DNA of 64,000 nt from Tetrapyrgos nigripes (lineage: Eukaryota > Basidiomycota > Agaricomycetes > Agaricales > Campanellaceae): NCBI GenBank assembly GCA_013368315.1, contig JAACJM010000021.1, forward strand, positions 558,001 through 622,000. Reading direction: 5' to 3'. The position numbers and the translations under genes are program-made. Position 1 is the stretch's first letter. Every line of letters starts with the position of its first letter. The notes under the pieces were generated by a model that was not told where the DNA came from, made no database searches, and worked only from the letters and a program-made list of their open reading frames with translations. This document shows, piece by piece, positions 56,097-64,000 of the stretch.

Positions 56097-56640
56097 TTGA
56101 GTTCGGACACGGGAGAACCCCCGGAAAACCAGGAGTATGAGTCAGTGCCCGAGTCAAGAAACGAGTCAGCATGGGACCCGGCTGCTCAGGAGCCGACGCT
56201 TCAATTTTTTAAATGCTCGTTAGCCTACTGTTCAGAGGATCGTTATAGGCTTGTATCCCGCCGTTCCTGGATTCTCCGTCAGATAGAAGGACAGGGATAT
56301 GTGCACCCTTTAACCATGGCCGAAATTAAAGAATGCGTTCAAGCATTCGGGCAAGCGGCTAGAATATACACTAGTAGAAGGAGCGGGATTTGATGGTGTC
56401 GAGGGGCATTTGACGAATGGGTACCTTTGAATCAGGTTTTTGCAGGATACGAGTAATCATAAGATCTTTCCATTTTTTTCCCGATTTTCAGCCAGACTTA
56501 CCTTTTTGTTTATCACGAAACATCTCGTTGGCAAAATACGATCGCCAGACCTTTTATTCTCCAAGTGATGATAGAGGCAAGGGGTATACTGATTATTCGT
56601 TTTCTGACGATCAAAGAGCCAAAATGATAACTGATAAGTA
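56097..56640 (+). pseudogene. OYE relic R3 facing T4
   Basis: Contains GQGYVHPLTMAEIKECVQAF and then, after a frameshift, GVEGHLTNGYL, in which the active-site His is kept. Then comes TTTTTGCAGGATACGAGTAA and the same direct jump as in R2 to intron 2's acceptor and the last exon (PDLPFCLSRNISLAKYDRQ...GYTDYSFSD). The sequence upstream of 56280 is not OYE-like. It is tail to tail with T4. Confidence 0.85.
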
Positions 56641-56720
56641 GAATGGGATTTTAGAACGTCCTTTACTACTTAGCTACGTATGTGCAAGATGGAGATGCCA
56701 ACATGTTAAACAAACGACAT

Positions 56721-58675
56721 TCAGGGGTCAGACACCGGTTGACACGACCAGCTCTCTGGCTTCGTGCTATCTCCCAAACCATCATAAGTGTTCCTCAATG
56801 GGAACCTGCAATGCTTCCTAGAAAGTTCAACTCCAAGACTATTCGTATCATTCACAAACTTCGTCCCTTCAATCGTCTCCGGAGCCGTACCCTCTTCAAC
56901 CCATCTAACAGTAGCCATCAAGACGTTCTTCTCTGGATCTGTATAATCACTTCCAGGAGAAGTATCACCAAATAGCCCCTGTCCGACATTCCAAGCACCA
57001 GGACCGACGAAACAGTGGAACATACCACTAACACGGAAAAGTCGATAAAAGTCGTCCATCTGAGAAGTTGTGAGGTCCATAGTACTCGAAACATGGTCGT
57101 AGTAAATCTCCGAATTTTCAGGAGATATTAAGGAATCGGCTTGGCCGTGGTACGAAAGGAGTTTGCCTCCCCGGTTCTTGAACGCAGAGATATCTCCTTT
57201 GAAGGTGGAGATGTTGAAGGGATCTTGGGCGATACATTTTTTCCAGTCGGATGGTCCGAGAGTTTTGACATCAAGGTTGGGGTCGCTGTTGACGACGAAT
57301 TTGAACCAGTCCTATACGATTTTCAATGGGGAAAACTCAAGGTAAGGAACCAGAGGTTAAAGCAGATGCGAATAATGAACTTACGGTGCTGTATGCAGCT
57401 ACATCTCCTGCCAACCCAATAATTAATGCCTCTGCGATTTCCGAACCAGGGACAAGACGAGGATAGATGAACTCGTCTCCAATGAAGAAAGGGCTGAACA
57501 CTTTCCTCACTGTATCGGCTTGTTCTGGCGTGATACAACTCGTTGAATTCGAATCCCCCGAGCAAACGATACCACTGGGATCGTAATTACACAAATGAGG
57601 ATCCTCGATGACCCCATCTTCCACTCCGTCAATTGTATCGCATTGTTTCAAAATATCTGGATTGACGATGTTGACCCAGGTTTCCGCGGGCACGAAGGAG
57701 GGTGCGTCGGGAGTTCCTGTCAGGCTGAAGATGTAGCTAAAGTCGTCCATGAGCTTGTTCCATTGATTGGCTGGGGCGCCAGCGATGACGCCGTCAAAGT
57801 CTTCGGGGAAGTCTTGGATAGATTTAAGGCCTTGGCGACCACCTGTAGAATGTGTGTCAATGAATCATTATGGATCCAGGCAACGGCCACCTACCTGTAG
57901 AACATCCAAGATAGTATGATTTCGTATGTTCATAGCCGTAGAAACTCTTTGTTATCTCTTTCCCGATAACCACACCAGTGTGGACGCTGTTTCAAACATT
58001 CGTTTAGTCAAATCATTATTCTGGTGCAGGAAGAGGTTTACTTACGAGCGATAGGCAAAGTCCTCAAGAACATCCGAATTGTTTAGGAACGGTCGTCCAG
58101 AAAAGCCATCATGCCCGTTGTTGGCACCGACAGTCGCGAAACCCAAAGAAGAGGTGTATGCCATGTCGGAGAACCCGATACCTGTGTGCCACATCATCGT
58201 TAGTATATTTCAAGGACGCAAAGAGCACTTTGAACCCACATCCTCCGAGCCCTCCATTCCCCGTACTCAAAAACCTCCCCGTCCAATTCCTAGGAAGCCA
58301 CGTTTCCATATGAATTCCTGACCGTTCAGAAGTCTGAACGTCTAGCGAAATCCGACAGATATCTGCTCGAACGATCAGAGATGCAGGATAAAGCGGTTCG
58401 AGCACGCATGAAGGATCCCGGTCGGAGTCGGTGAAGGTGATATTGGTTCCTTGGGTAACGAGCTCTGCGAAGCGGACCGTCGAGTTAGGGATGGAGTTGT
58501 TGAGCTGTGAGGCGATTGAAGAGCATTTCGAGTCGAAATCAGTCACAGGGTACCTAGAGCTCGAGGTGAGGTGTTCAGCGGCTAGCCTACCGCTGTAGCT
58601 CGCGAACGACGTCGAGAGATTCGCTGCTAAGAGCAGTAGTGGCACTGGCAGGAGCGACGACTTCCAGGAAAACAT
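56721..58675 (-). CDS. Tannase/feruloyl esterase T4, secreted
   Basis: Five exons as in T2, about 568 residues, from ATG 58675 (MFSWKSSLLPVPLLLLAANL, signal peptide). An in-frame upstream ATG at 58867 would add 64 residues without a signal and is disfavoured. Triad motif: GCSTGGRQG across intron 3, HGQADSLISP, GMFHCFVGPG. Ca-type loop DTIDGVEDGVIEDP. CVLEPLYPASL is two residues shorter than T2. Sequence groups change along the gene: exon 1 is nearest T2, the exon 4 loop nearest T3, and DVKTLG and QADSL are shared with T1. No lesion, so it is probably functional and secreted to act on plant phenolic esters. It faces relic R3. Confidence 0.9.
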
Positions 58676-58892
58676 GGAAGTTTCAGGGTTTCTGTCAGGG
58701 TTTCTGTGAGCGCTCTTGAGTTGGAGTGCAGAGAATTTATCAGCTGCAGCTTTTGAATACTGACCTGCAATAGGGTTCAGTTCAAGCCGTGCCTCTTGCG
58801 TCTCTCCTTGCCATTGTGTACTGTGTGCCACTTGCCGGTCCCTACGCGAAAGTTGCTTACCAGCCATATACTAGTAAGCACTATATAGTCCG

Positions 58893-58955
58893 CGTATGTC
58901 AATTATACCCAATGATTTTAGAATGGTAATAATTCTTTCCCTGTTCACATATGAA
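58893..58955 (-). repeat. 63-bp repeat shared with the HIRA fragment flank
   Basis: On the minus strand this reads TGTGAACAGGGAAAGAATTA...TATAATTGACATA, matching 35593-35652 on the plus strand, directly before the HIRA exon copy. Confidence 0.75.
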
Positions 58956-59216
58956 GCTAGTCTCTCCTAGATAGACATCATGTATGGTATAGTCTGTTAC
59001 TAACAACGCCGCGTCTAAGGGCTGGCTTTTTTCCCACGAGAATGAATAGCCCAGATTAGCTAATCTATATGAAGCCCTGGGGCCTGATGACATTGGTGAG
59101 CGGGATGAGAAAGCAAAATCCGGAGCCGAGTGAGCCGGTAATTTACGGGTACAGAACCGTAAGGCTATGTTCGGCAGCGAGCTCAGGTCTGGGGTCAGAC
59201 CACCTATGTCTCCCAA

Positions 59217-59277
59217 CTAACCGATCAAATTTGATAGGACGAGGGGTCATGTGGTCCTATCAAATTTGATAGGTTAG
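59217..59277. repeat. 24-bp hairpin with nested palindrome
   Basis: Arms 59217-59240 and 59254-59277 pair at 23 of 24 positions around a 13-nt loop. Each arm itself contains the palindrome ATCAAATTTGAT. Confidence 0.85.
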
Positions 59278-59379
59278 GGTGCCTCTACGGGTATCGCGTT
59301 AAATACTGGGTAATTACTGAGGGACTTGGAAGCAATTGGAGGTCTGGGACACCGTCGGTGGCAGGTACGGGTAATGGTC

Positions 59380-59850
59380 ACTGATGTCACTGATGTTCGG
59401 GAGCGAGTTGCGCTTCCCGCCATGCGTCGGATGTTGTTCCCGCCTTCCCCGACGCAGCGAACGTGTATGTACTTCAAATAAAATTGTAGAAATTCCGAGA
59501 AAAATATATTATGTACCTATACTACCCCTAAGTACATTGTCAAGTATATAGTGATGTCACTGATGTCACTGATGTTCTGGAGCGGGTTGCCGATTCCCGC
59601 CATGCGTCGGATGTTGTTCCCGCCTTCCCTGACACAGCGAGCACGTATGTACTTCAAATGAAATCGTAGAAATTCCGAAAGAAATATATTATGTACCTAT
59701 ACTACCCCTAAGTACATTTCCAAGTATATAGTGATGTTTGGAAGCGTGTTGCGCTTCCCGCCATGTGTTGGATGCTGTTCCTGCCTCTCCCCGACGCAGT
59801 GAGGCGTATGTACTTCAAATAAAATCATAGAAATTCTGAAAATTCACAAT
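59380..59850 (+). repeat. Tandem repeat, about 2.7 units of 163-177 bp
   Basis: The words CCCGCCATGCGTCGGATG, GTATGTACTTCAAAT and ACCTATACTACCCCTAAGTA recur at offsets of 177 and 163 bp (anchors near 59393, 59570, 59733). Short GATGTCACT repeats lie between units. No gene inside. Confidence 0.85.
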
Positions 59851-60133
59851 AGATAATAAAAGAAAGGGTATTTGTTGGGGGGAGGTGTCTTGTAGTACAT
59901 AGTACTGACATTGGGGACATAGGGGTCATATTAGTCATATAAACCTACTACACTACTTGATGCTGTTGCGTATATCACATTGGCAGTATAGATAGGACAT
60001 GAATGGCATGGAAGAGGGTGGGGAGGATGAGGGAGGGGTAAACCTATAGCCATTGCCAGCTGGACCGTCAGCACTGTTTCAAAATCCCAATAGAAAGTAC
60101 TTACAGAAACAAGACTGATTGGAGTCAAGGGTG
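59851..60133. other. Intergenic, 3' flank of the 60-kb gene
   Basis: No feature recognised. Confidence 0.4.
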
Positions 60134-62375
60134 TCAATGCTGCATATTGCTTTCACCAGTGTCGTCTTCATCTTCCTCATCCTCGATGACCTCTGCGCTC
60201 TTGTAGCCGTGTGCTGTGTTCCGAGGTGTCTTCCTCTTGTTTCCGTGTTTGGCTGCATTTGTCAAGGGAGTCGGATTCTCCTTGTCACCATTGCTTCGAG
60301 GTTTCTTCCTAGGCCCACGAGGCACGCCTGCATCAGCCCGTTGCTTCCTTTTCTTGCCCGTGCTTGTACCAGCTCCCTCTCCCTTCGCTTGCTCCTCTTG
60401 CTGCCTCTGCTTTTCTCGTTCTGTCAATTCCACCCACCTGCATGTTCCCACTTCAAGAGCATGATGTAGAGTTCGAATTTCGTCAGCAGGGATGTTCTTG
60501 GGATTGGTGACTTGTCCTTTGCTAACGGACTCCGGCCAAGTAAGCTTAACCTTGTATTTCTGGACAATACCAACATCGTAGTTTTCATAACTCATTGTAG
60601 CCTTCTGACGAACAGTGACACCTGTTAAGAGATCAGATATTGCAGATTTAAGAGTGAAGCAATAACTTACGAAGACCACTGGATATTAATGCAATACATT
60701 GGGCTTTTAAAGCTTTGACGCCCTCTACCACTTTCCTATCTGAAGAGAATGGTGAGTATGGAACTGAGGAAGTGACGGTGGACATACTTTGGCTACCCTT
60801 TCCGCCATATACTTGGAAGTCCGCGAGAATGTCAAAGGGTTCCACGCCATTGAGGTGTTTGCGAAAGAATGCTATGGTATCCTCACCAGCGAATCCAAAC
60901 CCAGGACGACCTCTGTCATCACGGTTCCCAGGAACCACCATGTAGAATCCCAAAGCACCTGTACGAAGATGAAGGTTATGAAACTACACAATTGTCTGAG
61001 CAAACTTTGAACCATAAGAGATAATGAAAACGACCACGCACCTCATCGCCCAACGCGTCTGTAAATGCCCTAAGGTCATGGGCTGTAGAGAGTGAAGACA
61101 CTCTCGCACCCATGGCCTTTGTGTCCCGATAATCCTGCAAGTCCTGCCTCAATTCTTCCATTCGTTCCTTGTCCTGGGAGAGCGCGATGAGCTGCGGGTC
61201 TTTGTCGATGAACTCGTGCAGGTCTCGTCCCCATAAATTATCTGGATAGGGAGTCAGAATAATGCAGAAAATACAGAGTTTATTATTTGATACATACCAG
61301 GATTGAGCCCGTTTTCCTTGACATAATGCATTAACGCATTTCGATTGTTGACCTGGTTTTTGTTGGTCTTGAGGTGGGAAGAGGTGCTGACCAGTTTGAG
61401 GACCTTCTCCAACCTCACACTCTCCTCATTGGCAATGTTTTCCAACATCTCCTTGAAAGACTCCTGCGCTTCAGAAACTCGTTTGATGAGCTTCTGGTGT
61501 TTCGCATTCGCGATAGCTGTCGCCGCTGATTTTGCCTGCTTCTGTTGGTTGGAGAGCTTTGTTTTGTTCTGAGCACGGGGGAGTTGCATTGGAAGGTGTG
61601 GATTGTGTTTAGAATGAGCTGATTTGAGAAAGGAAGGCCCAACGGGCTCTGAAGACAGCCTGCTGTAGGGATGTGGACCATCATCTGTGAGTGGTGAAGA
61701 AGACGTTAGCCCAGCTGTTGTTGAGTCTAGACCATCTGCCAAAGTCGCCGATGATGTCACCGAAGCTGACATAATCCTAGTGGCGGTGACAGTGGCAGTG
61801 GCTGAAGTCGTACTGGTGGCTGAGGAGAAGTTGGACATGGAAGCTGCTGCTGTCCCAGGCATGGGCAAAGGGATCGTAATATCAGGAGCCACTCGTGGAG
61901 CATCAGGCTGGTTGATAGTACGAGGCACCGAGTTGGAGAATGAAAAAAGATTGGAGGTACATGGGTCCGAGTTAGAGAAGGAAAGAATATTGGATTCTGC
62001 TGGCCACTGAGCCAGTGATGGCTTTGTCGAGGTGTAGGGATACATTTCAGCATGGGTGTTTGCATGTGGATAGCCAAGATCTGGGGAAAAGCTGTCACTG
62101 AAGAGCTCAGCCACAAGAGAACCAGTGTGGCTCTGGAATCCCATGTTACGGGAGTGGGCAGAATAGTTGGGAAGCTGGAAGTTTTTACCACCATTTGCGT
62201 AGGATGGCAATGACGGTGATACAGAGCTGTGAGCCCCAGGATTAGAAAAATGGTCCTGCTGATTGTTCAGAGGATTGAGGAGATTGTTGAAGTTTATTTC
62301 TCTCGAGAGGCGAGAAGCAACTTGAGTAGAAAGAAAAAGAAATTTGCAGCCACTGGGTGACCCTACCTACATCCC
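60134..62375 (-). CDS. Unknown basidiomycete protein, predicted nuclear
   Basis: Five or more exons. The first large exon runs from a poly-pyrimidine acceptor at about 62375 to 61298. Then come exons carrying NLWGRDLHEFIDKDPQLIALSQ...MEELRQDLQDYRDTKAMGARV, RALGFYMVVPGNRDDRGRPG, and finally VTVRQKATMSYENYDVGIVQ to a basic/acidic tail (KKRKQRADAGVPRGPRKKPR ... EDEEDEDDTGESNMQH-stop at 60134). The N-terminal part is Ser/Thr/Pro-rich, followed by a probable coiled coil (AKHQKLIKRVSEAQESFKEM). I recall similar proteins repeated in Agaricomycete genomes without known role. The basic patches suggest nuclear location. A short 5' exon is likely missing from this model. Divergent from the next gene. 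Confidence 0.65.
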
Positions 62376-62597
62376 TGAAAAAAAAAAAAGCGAAGTATTT
62401 TCAACACTAGTGCAACAGCTGTGAGCAGCAACACGTAAAAGTATACCCTAGATAGTGGCACATGTGGTGTGGCTGCAGGTTTGCTGTCGTGATGTTCAGC
62501 GCCGCCGGCCGCTATTGTTTGGAATTGGGGATCATGAATCGTGACTGTGACCCACCATCTTTCTCTCTCTCCGTCAACTCTGCCTACCTCTACTCGC
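62376..62597. promoter_or_regulatory. Short divergent intergenic region
   Basis: About 220 bp separate the two divergent genes and should hold the promoters and any missed 5' exons of the minus-strand gene. The minus-strand frame 62704-62363 has no domain. Confidence 0.4.
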
Positions 62598-64000
62598 ATG
62601 AAAAGTCCAGCCTTTCTCCTTCCTTCCCTCAAAAACATTGCTGAGCATTTCATTCTAGACAAAAAAACTGGCAAAGGAAAGGGCAAAGCCAAAGATAACG
62701 GCATGCCGCAAGGTAGAGGTAAGCAACTTCAACTTTAAAGTGTGCACAGTGTAAAGCTTCATTTTTTCACCTATAGCTGGCGGTGCTGCAAAACTTATAG
62801 GTATATTACTTACCTTTCACTGCTTTACTATCAGACATACTGAACTCAGTTTTATGAGTATAGAGGAATATGAGACTCTGGCAAAGAAACAAAAGGATAT
62901 TGGTGAGTACTTGGTCATGTAGCTGCTCAGGCTGTATAAAATCTTTCTTAATTTTTTTTTCACTCTAGATACTGAACTCAAAAATATACAAAACTTACTA
63001 GGCAAGTATTCTATCAGTGTGGAGTATATCCATGCAACTGATGTCCTCTAATTTGCAGACTCCAATAATTCTAGCTCGGACAGCAGTGACAGTAACAGTC
63101 ACTTGTATGCTAGTGACAGCGATAATTCCGTTGGGCCCTACTTAGTTGGTGTGGTAGAGTCTGAGTCCGAATCTGAGTTCAACACCACACCACCACCATA
63201 CACGTCTCTTTCTCATATTGGTATGTTCAGTTTAGTTGCCCTTTGCTTCTTCTCGCTGTTCTATTGGGCCACTGTACCAGCTTCTTCAACATCTTCTACG
63301 TCAAGTCATACCTCAAGACCTGCTTCCACTGCCGCGACATCATCATTGCCAAGATCGCGAACTACACTGTCTGTAACACCAGCAACACCCTTTGCAGCTC
63401 ATCCTAATGCTCCCACTGCACGCACTGCAAATGCAACACCTGCTCCTGGCAGCTCTTTGGCAGCTCCTTCCACTTCTCCTACCCCACATGCTGCAAATAC
63501 GAAGTCAAAGTACAAAAAAGCTTACTTTGGGTATGTTGTGTATCGTGGTAGAGAAACAGGTGCTTTCAAATTCTGGTGTGTCTTCTTGAACTTTTCGCCT
63601 GTCCTCCTTTCATTCTTTTCTTTCTAGGAATATAGTACAGTCTATCATTACCAATGATAGCATTGTGTTGTATAAGGGGTTCCCAACCTTTCAAGCAGCC
63701 CGGGATGTGTATTCACGCACTCAAGACAGTGGTGTTATCAATGCCTTATCTCTGCCTGCTACCTCCACTCCTCATCGCTCTCAGTCACAGAAGATTCAGG
63801 ACAACCGGGTTTATGTGGTGACAGAAGGCCCAAGGCCTGGAGTGTATCAGGATGTGTATGTCTTTTTATTTTTATTTCACTGTTTAGTTTCATATGTTGA
63901 CGAGTTTTCAAGGTTTTCTGCCCTTGAAAGAGGCCTTCAATGGGATGGTGGTGTGTTGCATCCCAAGAACACTGTGGCAGAAGCCAACCAATTTTTTGTT
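62598..64000 (+). CDS. RNase H1 N-terminal/viroplasmin-like domain protein (partial)
   Basis: Runs off the window. 5' exons are tentative: MKSPAFLLPSLKNIAEHFIL from 62598, then FMSIEEYETLAKKQKDI (about 62850-62902), then a Ser/Asp-rich exon SNNSSSDSSDSNSHLY to SHI. The hydrophobic MFSLVALCFFSLFYW at 63222 is intronic (GTATGTTC...TACCAG), not a membrane segment. After a Ser/Thr/Ala/Pro linker the first domain reads AYFGYVVYRGRETGAFKFW|NIVQ, then GFPTFQAARDVY. A second reads RVYVVTEGPRPGVYQDV|FSALERGLQWD and continues. The pattern of Tyr-x-Val-x-x-G-(R)-x-x-G-V-(Y/F)-x-x-W followed by a K(G/S)-F-x-(T)-x-x-x-A helix is that of RNase H1 hybrid-binding/viroplasmin domains. Duplicated domains suggest RNA-DNA or RNA binding. 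No RNase H catalytic part is seen yet. Confidence 0.6.

Noticed and set aside
58109..58867. Longer T4 start at 58867
   Set aside because: Adds a polar 64-residue leader before the conserved signal peptide MFSWKSSLLPVPLLLL, which aligns with starts of T2 and T3.
63222..63300. Hydrophobic stretch suggesting a membrane helix in the RNase H1-N gene
   Set aside because: It lies between a GTATGTTC donor and a TACCAG acceptor and is better explained as intron.

Overview
This is nuclear DNA of a filamentous basidiomycete, most likely an Agaricomycete that degrades plant matter. The evidence is dense 45-60 nt GT-AG introns, a fungal Ngaro-type tyrosine-recombinase retroelement, many hAT and Tc1/mariner fragments, and secreted plant-cell-wall esterase and glycosidase genes. 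No species call can be made from the window alone. Exon limits come from reading splice signals by eye and from comparing the paralogues present here.

Layout. 1-4.6 kb is decayed DNA with a tannase/feruloyl-esterase relic, a PIF/Harbinger-like element and a relic of a GH115 3' end. 4.67-7.67 kb is a large low-complexity conserved fungal gene of unknown function. 8-12 kb is mostly non-coding with one MITE. 12.0-14.5 kb is a tannase-family gene (T1) broken by an hAT-type MITE. 16.1-18.1 kb is a single-pass membrane protein with a Ser-rich octapeptide repeat. 18.7-26.5 kb is a nearly complete Ngaro element with gag, RT/RNase H and tyrosine recombinase. It carries a 391-bp hAT MITE in gag and a 1.6-kb Tc1 transposon with an open transposase in the RT gene. 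27-35.3 kb is a graveyard of nested DNA transposons, many with readable target-site duplications.

35.6-58.7 kb is the gene-rich part: an inverted fragment of HIRA, a damaged GH115 alpha-glucuronidase, intact HIRA, an intact old yellow enzyme (OYE), and three apparently intact tannase/feruloyl-esterase genes (T2-T4) on the minus strand. T3 and T4 each face a decayed OYE copy. The arrangement is explained by repeated duplication of a convergent OYE-tannase unit in which the tannases were kept and the OYE copies decayed. A third OYE scrap lies at 50.7 kb and nested hAT elements at 48.9-50.3 kb. 59-60 kb holds a long hairpin and a tandem repeat. 60.1-64 kb carries a divergent pair: an unknown nuclear-looking gene (-) and a gene with RNase H1 N-terminal/viroplasmin-like domains (+, cut by the window end).

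Working together: GH115 enzymes remove (methyl)glucuronic acid from xylan, tannase/FaeB-type esterases cleave phenolic esters, and OYEs reduce activated alkenes. Their proximity, and the GH115 and tannase relics at the left edge, suggest a locus for handling xylan side groups and phenolics that is now being reshaped by duplication and transposons. This functional link is inference. I did not find a wholly new molecular system. The most unusual material is the duplication history and the nested, datable transposon record.
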